64,000 nt of DNA from a bacterium HR37 (lineage in GTDB: Bacteria > Desulfobacterota_D > UBA1144 > Nemesobacterales > CSP1-2). Location of the stretch: positions 1 to 64,000 of the forward strand of contig BEIN01000001.1 of the NCBI GenBank assembly GCA_002898375.1, written 5' to 3'. Below, piece by piece: positions 14,808-23,497 of this stretch. Numbering within the stretch: the stretch's first letter is position 1; each line of letters starts with the position of its first letter. Below the pieces are notes generated by a model that saw only the letters and a list, made by a program, of their open reading frames with translations, had not been told where the DNA came from and did no database searches. Position numbers and translations under genes: made by a program.

Positions 14808-16130
14808 CTAGCCTTCCAGAAAGAGAGATTCAGGGTCTTCTATAAGCTCTTTTACCCGGACAAGAAACTGAACAGCTTCACGGCCATCCACTATACGGTG
14901 ATCATAGCTCAGGGCAACGTACATCATTGGTCTTATTACTATCTCATGGTTTACAACCACAGGGCGCTCTTCGATCTTGTGTAGGCCAAGTATACCAACT
15001 TGAGGGGGGTTCAGAATGGGTGTGCTAAGGAGTGAGCCAAAAACACCTCCGTTTGTAACGGTAAATGTTCCCCCCTGTAATTCTTCGAGGGAAAGGGTGC
15101 CTTTTTCGGCCTTCTCAGCAAACTCTTTTATCGCTCTTTCTATATCAGCAAAGCTCATTCTATCGGCATCCCTTAGTACGGGAACAACAAGGCCCCCTGT
15201 TGCTCCTATAGCCACACCGATGTCATAGTAGTATTTTATAACTATCTCATCATCCTGTATCTCAGCGTTTAGTAGCGGAAATTCTTTGAGGGCAGCTATT
15301 ACAGCCTTTACAAAGAATGAGGTGATACCGAGACTGACACCGTATTTCTGCCTGAAATACTCCTTCCTTCGCCTTCGTATCTCCATAACGGCACTCATAT
15401 CTATCTCGTTAAATGTGGAGAGTATTGCTGCTGTTCTTTGTGCCTCAAGCATGCGACGTGCAATTGTCCGCCGCCTTCGCGACATACGTACCCTCTCTTC
15501 CCTTCTGTACCTCTGAAGTGGGGGTATTTGAGGGGCTTCTAATGGTGTTTCTATCTCTGCCTTCTCCGTTAAGCGCTCTTCTTTTAGTTGGTATACCTTC
15601 TGCTCCTCGGTAACAGGGGCTTCTTTCTGCTGTGTCCTCTGCTCAATGTACCTCTGTATGTCTTCCTTTGTTATTCGGTTTCCAGGACCGGTTGCCGCTA
15701 CCTTTTCTATATCTTCTATACCAATTCCATGCTCCTCTGCAAGGCGTTTTGCCACAGGGGTGATTTTCTTCTTTAAAGCCGGTTCTTCTTCAGCGGGTAT
15801 TTCGGAGGGCTTTTCTTCTGCCTCTTTTGGCGTTTCTTTGGGGGCAGGTTTTACCGCTAGTTCTTCCCTTAGTGCCTTTTTTTCTTCCTCTGAGATCTCC
15901 TCTATTACACAGAGTACATCCCCCACCTTTACATCCTCACCTTCCTTTCTTTCTATGCGTGCCAGTATCCCCGTTTTCTCAGCTCCCACCTCAAAGTTTG
16001 CTTTTTCCGTCTCCAGCTCTACAATGGGTTCACCAGCTTTTACCAGTTCCCCTTCCTTTTTTAGCCAGCGAACCACTGTGGCCTCTATTATGGATTCCCC
16101 AAGTTGTGGTACTTCTACATTTATTGCCAT
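14808..16130 (-). CDS. sucB: 2-oxoglutarate dehydrogenase E2, dihydrolipoyl succinyltransferase
   Basis: 440 residues. The lipoyl domain at 1-76 carries lipoyl Lys43 in ELETEKANFEV. A Pro/Glu-rich linker follows, then the E3-binding domain (about 119-162, TPVAKRLAEEHGIGIEDIE), a second linker, and the trimeric catalytic domain ending in SYDHRIVDGREA with the active His-x3-Asp. It transfers the succinyl group from E1 to CoA. It directly follows sucA (27-nt gap), so I call SucB rather than a pyruvate or branched-chain E2. No lpd (E3) gene is present here. Confidence 0.95.
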   Translation of the reverse strand: MAINVEVPQLGESIIEATVVRWLKKEGELVKAGEPIVELETEKANFEVGAEKTGILARIERKEGEDVKVGDVLCVIEEISEEEKKALREELAVKPAPKETPKEAEEKPSEIPAEEEPALKKKITPVAKRLAEEHGIGIEDIEKVAATGPGNRITKEDIQRYIEQRTQQKEAPVTEEQKVYQLKEERLTEKAEIETPLEAPQIPPLQRYRREERVRMSRRRRTIARRMLEAQRTAAILSTFNEIDMSAVMEIRRRRKEYFRQKYGVSLGITSFFVKAVIAALKEFPLLNAEIQDDEIVIKYYYDIGVAIGATGGLVVPVLRDADRMSFADIERAIKEFAEKAEKGTLSLEELQGGTFTVTNGGVFGSLLSTPILNPPQVGILGLHKIEERPVVVNHEIVIRPMMYVALSYDHRIVDGREAVQFLVRVKELIEDPESLFLEG

Positions 16131-16157
16131 GGTTGTTCTTCTCCAAAACTCCTGTTT

Positions 16158-18956
16158 TTATCTGTTTTTTAGCCAGATTACTCCTTCCGCCTCTATTTCC
16201 CTCTCCATGTTGAAGGCCTGCTCAATAAGTGCCTCCTGGTTGACCTTATGCTGTGCCGCCGAGCCTTCTGCGGGGCTTGAGCTTGGCCGACGCCCTATAT
16301 AGTGTAGTGGCCTTTGATCCGCTATTATCTCTTTAAGATAGGGCCATATGTATCTCCAGGCTCCCATGTTCTCAGGCTCTTCCTGAACCCATACAACCTC
16401 TTTTGCTTTATGATATCTCTCTACAACCTCCTTGAGTTCCTCAAAAGGTAGAGGGTAGAGTTGTTCAACCCTTACTATGGCAATCTCTGGGTGTTGCGCT
16501 CTGAATTCACTTGTTATGAGATCAACGTAGACCTTTCCGCTACACAGTATAAGGCGTTTTATCTGTTTTGGTCTCTTCTGGGCTTCCGTATCATCTATTA
16601 CGGGCTGCCACCTTCCCTCAGCAAGGTCGCGCAGCGGTGAGGCAACTTTTGGGTGACGTAAGAGACTTTTTGGTGTCATAACTATAAGGGGCAGTGGATC
16701 AACCTTAAGGAGTGCTGCCTGTCTTCTTAAGAGATGGAAGTACTGGGCGGCGGTTGTGCAGTTGGCAATACGCATATTGTTTTCTGCTGCCAGCTCAAGG
16801 AATCTCTCCAGACGAGCGCTAGAGTGGTCTGGTCCCTGCCCTTCATAACCGTGCGGCAGCAGAAGCACAAGGGAAGGGGTCTGTCCCCACTTTGCACGTG
16901 CTGAGACAAGGAATTCATCCACTATTACCTGTGCTCCGTTAATGAAATCCCCATACTGGGCTTCCCATACCACAAGCCTTTCTGGCTCCTGTATGTTGTA
17001 CCCGTATTCAAAGCCAAGGGTTGCGTTCTCCGAAAGCGGGCTGTTGTATATCTCAAAGGCGGCTTTTGCTTGTGGAAGGGCCTGAAGTGGTGTAAATGTT
17101 TCCCCCGTTTTTACATCGTGAAGAACCGCATGCCTCTGACTGAATGTTCCACGTTCGGTATCCTGACCTGTTATCCTTATGGCGATTCCATCCGCAAGTA
17201 TTGAGGCAAATGCAAGCTCTTCGGCCATTGACCAGTCTACAGATGGCTCATCCATATTCTCTAAGGCTATACGCTTTCGCTCTATCCACCGTTTTAGCTT
17301 GGGGTGCAGGGAGAAACCAGGTGGCACCCTTGTTAGGGATTCGATAAGCTCTTTAAGACGCTCGGCTGGAACTGCGGTTTTAACCCTTCGTGCTGCTCCA
17401 CGTGGGGGTGGCTTTGGCAGGGGTTCGATAAAGGCCTCCTCGTTTAACTCAACTGTCTCAAGGGCGCTATGGAGTTCCTTCATATACTTGTTTATAAGTT
17501 CTTCAGGCTCATCTTCCTTTACTATCCCCCGCTCTATAAGGGTTTTTGCCCATATCTCGCGAACAGTTGGGTGTTTCTCGATTTTCTGGTACATAAGTGG
17601 TTGTGTAAAAGTGGGTTCATCTGCCTCGTTGTGTCCGTGTCGTCTGTATCCCACAAGGTCTATGAGGAAATCCTTCTGGAACCTCATAAGGTATGCAAAT
17701 GCCAGACGTGCTGCCTCAATACAGGCCTCTGGATCATCTGCGTTTACGTGAACAATTGGGATTTCAAAGCCCTTTGCAAGATCACTTGCATAGAGGGTAC
17801 TACGTCCTGCTTCGGGAGGGGTTGTGTATCCCAGCTGGTTGTTGGTGATAATGTGGATTGTCCCCCCGGTTTTGTAGCCACGTAGCCTTGAAAGATTTAG
17901 TGTTTCTGCTACAACCCCCTGACCGCAGAATGCCGCATCTCCGTGTATAAGGATCGGTAGGTTTGCCGTGTAGTCAAACTCAGGTGCTCCGGGTTTATTA
18001 ACCCGGGTTCCAGCAGCGCGGGCCATACCCTCAACAACAGGGTTTACCGCTTCAAGGTGGCTTGGGTTAGGAGCAAGTGTAACAACAAGCTCTATTTCCT
18101 TGCCGTTAGTTAGTGCTCTTCTTGCCCCTTCATGGTACTTTACATCTCCCGTAAACCCCAGGTCATCACGGAAGTGGCTTGAGCGGACCGGATCCTTAAA
18201 CTTCGCAAGTATGTAGGGATAAGGCTTGTTTAACACATGGGCCATAACGTTTAGACGACCTCTGTGGGCCATACCGATAAGTATATTTAGGATCCCTGAT
18301 TCGGCTGCCTCTCCAATTATCTCGTTTAGCATGGGCACAAGCATATCAACGCCTTCTATTGAAAACCGGAACTTTCCCGGGAAGATCCGGTTCAGGAAAC
18401 GCTCAAAAACCTCTACCTGGGTGAGTTGCTCTAGAACGCTTCTGGGGTTTATAGGGTCTTTAGGTGGTCTGAACTGACCGGATTCTGCTGCGTACCTTAG
18501 CCACTGTCTCTCTTCCGGGGCATGTATGTGTTCGTAATCATAGCCGATTGTTGATGAATACACCCTTCTTAGGGCCTCTATCGCCTCTAAGGCGTTTGAG
18601 GCATTCTCAGCAACAGGTCCACCCACAAGGCTTGCAGGTAGTTGCCTTAGATCCTCTTCGGTTAGGCCATGGTATGCGGGATCAAGGGATGGGTCTCCAG
18701 GTGGTTCACTCCCAAGCGGGTCTATTCTGGCTGCAAGGTGTCCGTATGCACGTATTGCCTGGGCAAGATTTACCACACCCACTATTTTGTTTACATTAAC
18801 ACCAATGGCCTCAGGCATTCCATCTATATCTGGTTTCCACTTTTCAAAGAACGCCCTTGTTGTCCTGTCTACAGAGTTTGGATCCCTCAGATAGCGGTCA
18901 TAAAGTTCCATTATATAACCCAAATTGGGTCCGTGAAATTCTTTCCGGATATCCAT
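16158..18956 (-). CDS. sucA: 2-oxoglutarate dehydrogenase E1
   Basis: 932 residues, normal for homodimeric E1o. The N-terminus (HGPNLGYIMELYDRYLRDP) fits the segment that binds E2. Thiamine-diphosphate domain features include GMAHRGRLNVMAHV, HGDAAFCGQGVVAETLN and NNQLGYTT; the C-terminal half carries HEGQGPDHSSARLERFL-type sequence (here GYEGQGPDHSSARLE). It decarboxylates 2-oxoglutarate in the TCA cycle. First gene of sucA-sucB-DsrE. The 128-nt AT-rich region before it is shared with the divergent ABC gene, and I could not place its promoter with confidence. Confidence 0.98.
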   Translation of the reverse strand: MDIRKEFHGPNLGYIMELYDRYLRDPNSVDRTTRAFFEKWKPDIDGMPEAIGVNVNKIVGVVNLAQAIRAYGHLAARIDPLGSEPPGDPSLDPAYHGLTEEDLRQLPASLVGGPVAENASNALEAIEALRRVYSSTIGYDYEHIHAPEERQWLRYAAESGQFRPPKDPINPRSVLEQLTQVEVFERFLNRIFPGKFRFSIEGVDMLVPMLNEIIGEAAESGILNILIGMAHRGRLNVMAHVLNKPYPYILAKFKDPVRSSHFRDDLGFTGDVKYHEGARRALTNGKEIELVVTLAPNPSHLEAVNPVVEGMARAAGTRVNKPGAPEFDYTANLPILIHGDAAFCGQGVVAETLNLSRLRGYKTGGTIHIITNNQLGYTTPPEAGRSTLYASDLAKGFEIPIVHVNADDPEACIEAARLAFAYLMRFQKDFLIDLVGYRRHGHNEADEPTFTQPLMYQKIEKHPTVREIWAKTLIERGIVKEDEPEELINKYMKELHSALETVELNEEAFIEPLPKPPPRGAARRVKTAVPAERLKELIESLTRVPPGFSLHPKLKRWIERKRIALENMDEPSVDWSMAEELAFASILADGIAIRITGQDTERGTFSQRHAVLHDVKTGETFTPLQALPQAKAAFEIYNSPLSENATLGFEYGYNIQEPERLVVWEAQYGDFINGAQVIVDEFLVSARAKWGQTPSLVLLLPHGYEGQGPDHSSARLERFLELAAENNMRIANCTTAAQYFHLLRRQAALLKVDPLPLIVMTPKSLLRHPKVASPLRDLAEGRWQPVIDDTEAQKRPKQIKRLILCSGKVYVDLITSEFRAQHPEIAIVRVEQLYPLPFEELKEVVERYHKAKEVVWVQEEPENMGAWRYIWPYLKEIIADQRPLHYIGRRPSSSPAEGSAAQHKVNQEALIEQAFNMEREIEAEGVIWLKNR

Positions 18957-19084
18957 GATTCCTTAAAGTTTCTCCAGAGTTTTGTTTTTAATAAACTAAA
19001 TATATCATAAATTGTTTCATAGTAAATAAACTTTATACTTGACAAAGATACCTTGTAGATTAAGTTTTTCTTAAAATTAACACC

Positions 19085-20011
19085 ATGATAAGAGTTCAAA
19101 ACCTTACAAAGCGGTATGGAGAGCGGATTGCGGTTAATGGGATTTCTTTTGAGGTTCAGCATGGAGAGATTCTGGGGTTTCTCGGTCCAAACGGTGCTGG
19201 AAAGACAACAACCATGAGGATCATTACTGGGTATATGCCTCCTACCGAGGGAATGGTTGAGATAGATGGTTTTGATATCGTGGAAGAACCAATAGAGGCA
19301 AAAAAGAGAATCGGTTACCTTCCCGAAAACCCCCCTCTTTATAACGATATGACGGTTGAGTCTTATCTGGATTTTGTAGCTGATATAAAGGGGGTTTCCA
19401 GAAACGAGAAGAGAGAGAATATAGAATTTACCCTTGAGAGGTGTGGGCTGGCTGAGGTAAGAAGGCGCCTTATAGGAAATCTCTCCAAGGGGTTTAAACA
19501 GCGGGTGGGTATTGCTCAGGCCCTTGTTAACAATCCTTCGGTTCTTGTTCTGGATGAACCCACAATTGGGCTGGACCCAAAGCAGATCATAGAGATTCGA
19601 CACCTTATAAAGAGCCTTGCTGGTGAACGCACGGTTATCCTAAGTACCCATATACTTCCGGAAGTTACCATGATATGTACACGGGTTGTGATAATTAACG
19701 AGGGTAAAATAGTTCTTGAAGAATCCTTAGAAAGGCTCTCAGGCAAGGTAGAAGGTGCTCAGAGTATCCTTCTAAGGGTAAGCCGTGGGGGCGAAGACAT
19801 CAGGGATAGGATCCTATCCATAAGGGGTGTTGTGGATGTGGATGAAGGCTCTTCTGGGGAGTTTATAGTCAGGTCAGGGGATGGTATTGATATAAGAGAA
19901 GAGCTTGCAAAAACCGTTGTAGAAAGCGGATGTGGTTTGCTTGAGCTTCGACCTCTAACGCACACGCTCGAAGAGGTTTTTCTTAAGGTTATCTCAACCG
20001 AAGGTGGGTAG
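19085..20011 (+). CDS. ABC transporter ATP-binding protein (GldA-like, ABC-2 type)
   Basis: 308 residues. Walker A GPNGAGKTT (about 36-44), Q-loop region YLPENPPLY, signature LSKGFKQRVG (about 136), Walker B VLVLDEPTIGLDP (about 155-167) and an H-loop His (STHI). The C-terminal extension of about 90 residues is usual for the GldA/NosF-like subfamily. With the next three genes it forms an export complex like those called gliding-motility ABC transporters, whose substrate is unknown outside Bacteroidetes. The ATG has no Shine-Dalgarno, so it could be leaderless. Confidence 0.93.
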   Translation: MIRVQNLTKRYGERIAVNGISFEVQHGEILGFLGPNGAGKTTTMRIITGYMPPTEGMVEIDGFDIVEEPIEAKKRIGYLPENPPLYNDMTVESYLDFVADIKGVSRNEKRENIEFTLERCGLAEVRRRLIGNLSKGFKQRVGIAQALVNNPSVLVLDEPTIGLDPKQIIEIRHLIKSLAGERTVILSTHILPEVTMICTRVVIINEGKIVLEESLERLSGKVEGAQSILLRVSRGGEDIRDRILSIRGVVDVDEGSSGEFIVRSGDGIDIREELAKTVVESGCGLLELRPLTHTLEEVFLKVISTEGG

Positions 20012-20013
20012 AG

Positions 20014-20763
20014 ATGAGGGTGTATACTATCTTTAAAAAAGAACTAAAGTCTTATTTTGCTTCTCCAATTGCCTATATAGTTCTCTTTGTTTTCTCTGTT
20101 CTGTCCGGCATATTCTTCTTTATCTATCTACAGGGCTTTGTTGAATCCCAGTTTGATCCAAGGTTTCAGTTCTTCAGGGAAAGATTGAATTTAAACGAGT
20201 TTGTGATTCGCCCGTACTTTGGAACAATAAGCGTTGTCCTCCTCCTTATGATTCCCATTATAACAATGCGGCTTATAGCCGAGGAGAGAAAAAACCACAC
20301 AGCGGAGCTTCTTTTTACCTCTCCTTTAAAGGTGGTGCACGTTGTCTTTGGTAAGTTTCTTGCCTCGTTTTGTTTGTTCTGCTTTATGTTGGTTTTTCCC
20401 CTTATCTATATAGTTTTTCTGGGGATCTACGGGAATCCCGATATTGGGCCCGTACTATCAGGTTACCTTGGGCTTCTCCTTATTGGGGCAAGTTTTATCT
20501 CTGTTGGGCTCTTTTCATCCTCCCTTACCGATAACCAGATAGTTGCTGCGGTTTTTTCTTTTGGGATCCTGCTTTTTTTCTGGATAATTGGCGCTTCTTC
20601 TGATCCTGAAAGCTCTGTACTTGGATACATCTCCATAATAAATCACCTGGATGGTTTTACAAAGGGTGTTATCGAGCTAAAGGATGTTGTCTACTATGTT
20701 TCTTTTACTACCTTTGGACTTTTGCTAACATATGCTGCACTTGATTCGGAGAGGTGGAGATGA
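20014..20763 (+). CDS. ABC-2 type permease (GldF-like)
   Basis: 249 residues, six predicted membrane helices. The start (YTIFKKELKSYFASPIAYIV) is typical of the ABC-2 GldF/NosY-like permease family, which carries an N-terminal amphipathic helix and the RLIAEERKNHTAELLFTSP segment between helices 2 and 3. It pairs with the ATPase encoded 2 nt upstream. Its stop overlaps the next ATG (ATGA), so the genes are coupled. Confidence 0.9.
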   Translation: MRVYTIFKKELKSYFASPIAYIVLFVFSVLSGIFFFIYLQGFVESQFDPRFQFFRERLNLNEFVIRPYFGTISVVLLLMIPIITMRLIAEERKNHTAELLFTSPLKVVHVVFGKFLASFCLFCFMLVFPLIYIVFLGIYGNPDIGPVLSGYLGLLLIGASFISVGLFSSSLTDNQIVAAVFSFGILLFFWIIGASSDPESSVLGYISIINHLDGFTKGVIELKDVVYYVSFTTFGLLLTYAALDSERWR

Positions 20764-22124
20764 GAAAGAGGCGGGTACTAATCTACGGAACAAATACGTT
20801 TGTCTTTGTTCTTGCCGTCCTTGGAATCCTTGTTGTGTTAAACTATCTTGCGTGGAGTAAGGGGGGCAGGTTAGATGTTACAAGGGAGAAGCTCTACTCG
20901 ATCTCTGATCAGACAAAGAAGGTAGTGGATAATCTGGACAGAGAGATTGAGGTTCTTGCCTTCTTTAAGGAGGTTGGAACCGATAGGAAGGAGTTTCAGG
21001 AGCTAATAGGAGAGTATAAGCGGAGAAGCGGTAAAATTAAGGTCCGGTTTGTTGACCCTGATAAAGAACCGGGAGTTGCCAGAAAATACGGGGTTACGGA
21101 ATATGGGACGGTAGTGCTTGTAAGTGGCACCCAGAACATAAATCTAAGGCTTTCTGACCTTATATCGGGTGGAATAGTTGACAATGCTGAAGAAGAGATT
21201 ACAAATGCGCTTATAAAACTTTCAAAAGATATAAAAAAGACGATTTACTTTCTAAAAGGGCACGGTGAAAGGGATATTAACAACAACTCCGAACCACAGG
21301 GGTTTGGGAGATTGAGACAGCTACTTGAGAACGAGGGCTATGAGGTTAAGGAGTTACTTTTGCTAAGAGAACCAGAGATCCCTGTTAAAAACACGATGCT
21401 TGTGGTTGCTGGCCCGAAAAAGCCCCTGCTTCCCAAGGAGATGGAGTCGATTAAGAAGTATCTTAACGGCGGTGGAAAGGCTGTATTTATGCTTGAGCCT
21501 AGATTAAGTGGTGAGCTCGTTTCGTTTCTAAGGGATTACGGTTTTAATATAGGGGATGACATTATAGTTGATCCATCGTCAAAGCTTGTTGGTGGAGGAG
21601 ATGTTGCGCCTGTTGTGGCTAAATACTTGCCTCACGAGATTACAGAGGGCTTTAGGTTTGCAACCCTTTTCCCCTATAGCAGAAGCGTTGAGGTGATTAA
21701 CAGGGATGGAATCAGATCCACTGTGATTGCTAAAACGAGTGAGTACAGCTGGGCTGAGACAAACTTTGCGCTTTTTGACCAGGGAATTGCACAGCGTGAT
21801 CCTGGTGATAGGGTGGGGCCACTTGGGGTTTTTGCGGTTAGTGAGATTGGAGAGAATACTAGAATAGCTGTCTTTGGCAGTGTGGATTTGGTTTCTAACA
21901 GGTTTATTGATTTTTCAGGAAACGGTGACCTTTTCTTAAATACTGTAAACTGGATCTTTGGTGATACGCAGTTAATCTCTATAAGACCACGGGTAGCCAG
22001 AGAGGGGAAACTTGCTATTACCGGTAACCAGATGAGGGTTCTGTTTTCGTTTACCGTAATTTTTGTGCCTGCTCTTGTCCTGGTTTCGGGTCTGGTTGTC
22101 TGGTGGAGGCGAAAAAATATGTAG
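20760..22124 (+). CDS. Gld-like ABC auxiliary protein (GldG family)
   Basis: 454 residues from ATG 20760 (ATGA overlap with the permease, GGAGAGGTGG upstream); the GTG at 20754 is less likely. N-terminal membrane anchor (about 11-30), a large extracytoplasmic domain of the GldG / ABC_transp_aux type (LDVTREKLYSISDQT; KVRFVDPDKEPGVARKYGV), and a C-terminal helix near 430-450. The family is thought to assist the ABC-2 permease at the periplasmic face. Substrate unknown. Confidence 0.88.
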   Translation: MRKRRVLIYGTNTFVFVLAVLGILVVLNYLAWSKGGRLDVTREKLYSISDQTKKVVDNLDREIEVLAFFKEVGTDRKEFQELIGEYKRRSGKIKVRFVDPDKEPGVARKYGVTEYGTVVLVSGTQNINLRLSDLISGGIVDNAEEEITNALIKLSKDIKKTIYFLKGHGERDINNNSEPQGFGRLRQLLENEGYEVKELLLLREPEIPVKNTMLVVAGPKKPLLPKEMESIKKYLNGGGKAVFMLEPRLSGELVSFLRDYGFNIGDDIIVDPSSKLVGGGDVAPVVAKYLPHEITEGFRFATLFPYSRSVEVINRDGIRSTVIAKTSEYSWAETNFALFDQGIAQRDPGDRVGPLGVFAVSEIGENTRIAVFGSVDLVSNRFIDFSGNGDLFLNTVNWIFGDTQLISIRPRVAREGKLAITGNQMRVLFSFTVIFVPALVLVSGLVVWWRRKNM

Positions 22125-22140
22125 TGGTCTTTTGCTTGAT

Positions 22141-23493
22141 ATGAGGTCATCCACGGCAAGGTTTTCAAAAACGTTAATTGCAGTTGTAGTTCTTGCTGCG
22201 CTTCTGGGATACCTCTACCTTCAGAGGTTGACTGAGAGGGAAGAGCAAAAGCAAAGAGTTTTCCCTGATATATCCGCTGAGCAGATAGTTGAGCTTGTGA
22301 TTAAGTATCCCTCGTACGAGGTTTTCTTCAGGAAGGAGGGGGGTGAGTGGGTGATAGTTAAGGGGTTAAAAAAGCTTGAGGCAAATGGGAGATTAATATC
22401 CAGAATCGTAGATGACATTAAGGGGCTGGAGGTTGAGAAGGTTATTCCTGAGGGTGCATCTGATTTATCGGGGTTTGGACTTGAGAGCCCCAGGGTGGAG
22501 GTGGTTTTTAGAACCCCTCTAAAGGAGCACCGTATATCTGTGGGAGATGAAAGCCCGGTTGGCTCTGGGGTCTATATACGTGTGGACGATAAGAGAAACG
22601 TTTTTCTTGTAGATAGGGAATTTTCATGGAACTTTGTCGGTAGGTCTTTTAACGATTTTAGAAACAAAACGATAATCAGCCTGGATACGGATAGTGTGGA
22701 TGGGTTGTTTTTCAGGGTAGGTGAAACCTCAATTGAGCTTGAGAGAAAAGGGGATAGCTGGTTTGTAAAGGGAATGCCAGAACATGTTGAGGTAGATAAC
22801 TCCAGGGTTTTAAACATTTTAAGAACCTTTTCCAACTTCGAAATAAAGGAGTTTGAAGACGAGGATCCAGAAAACCTTGAAACCTACGGACTCGACAATC
22901 CACAGGCTGAGGTTGTGCTCCATACATCTGATGAAAAAAAGATACAGATTCTCTTTGGCAATAAAAATGAAAACGGGGACTACTACGTTAAACTCGCCTC
23001 AGACCCTCAGGTCTACTCTGTATCTGACTTTGTTTTTGATGCCCTCCCAAAGCACCTTAGCGATATTCGGGTTAGAAGGCTTGTAAATCTAAATGCCGGG
23101 GATGTAAAACACTTAAGGATTAAAAACGGAGATAAGGTTGTTTCCCTCATTAGGGAAGGAGATGAGTGGAAGCTTAAGCAGAAAAACGGGGCAGTAAGGG
23201 TTGATCAGACAAAGGTATCTCAGGTTGTCTCAAGCATCGTTGGGCTTGAGGTTAGGGATTTTGTAAGCGACAGCCCTGAGGATCTATCCGTGTATGGACT
23301 TGATTCCCCCGCTGTTGAGGTTGCTGTGTCTTCTAAACCCGGGAAAAAGGGGATAACGCTGCTTTTTGGAAAGCACTCAGAAGATGATGGGGTCTATGTT
23401 AAGGTTGCGGGTAAAGAGCCTGTCTATACGGTTGAGGTTAAAGCCCTATCCAGGATTACCGGATCCCTAGAAGATATAAGCGGGCAGAGATAA
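22141..23493 (+). CDS. DUF4340 protein with three tandem repeats
   Basis: 450 residues from ATG 22141. The longer ORF start at 22063 would lie inside the previous gene and add an implausible segment. Residues 9-27 form a single N-terminal membrane anchor; the rest is extracytoplasmic. Three repeats of about 130-140 residues are visible, each with a G-x-W/E-W strand and a motif FGLESPRVEV, YGLDNPQAEV or YGLDSPAVEV. DUF4340 proteins occur next to GldG-like genes, so it is likely the fourth part of the ABC system. It is the last gene of the operon; its stop is 4 nt from aspS, which faces it. No clear Shine-Dalgarno. Confidence 0.88.
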   Translation: MRSSTARFSKTLIAVVVLAALLGYLYLQRLTEREEQKQRVFPDISAEQIVELVIKYPSYEVFFRKEGGEWVIVKGLKKLEANGRLISRIVDDIKGLEVEKVIPEGASDLSGFGLESPRVEVVFRTPLKEHRISVGDESPVGSGVYIRVDDKRNVFLVDREFSWNFVGRSFNDFRNKTIISLDTDSVDGLFFRVGETSIELERKGDSWFVKGMPEHVEVDNSRVLNILRTFSNFEIKEFEDEDPENLETYGLDNPQAEVVLHTSDEKKIQILFGNKNENGDYYVKLASDPQVYSVSDFVFDALPKHLSDIRVRRLVNLNAGDVKHLRIKNGDKVVSLIREGDEWKLKQKNGAVRVDQTKVSQVVSSIVGLEVRDFVSDSPEDLSVYGLDSPAVEVAVSSKPGKKGITLLFGKHSEDDGVYVKVAGKEPVYTVEVKALSRITGSLEDISGQR

Positions 23494-23497
23494 CACC

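Noticed and set aside
15646-16302. Plus-strand 218-residue Ser-rich ORF
   Set aside because: Antisense of sucB/sucA; Ser-rich low-complexity translation is typical of shadow frames here.
18911-19603. Minus-strand 230-residue ORF
   Set aside because: Overlaps the N-terminus of sucA and the ABC ATPase, both well supported; shadow frame.
22063-22140. Longer start for the DUF4340 protein
   Set aside because: Lies within the GldG-like gene and puts extra residues before the membrane anchor; ATG 22141 gives the expected N-terminus.
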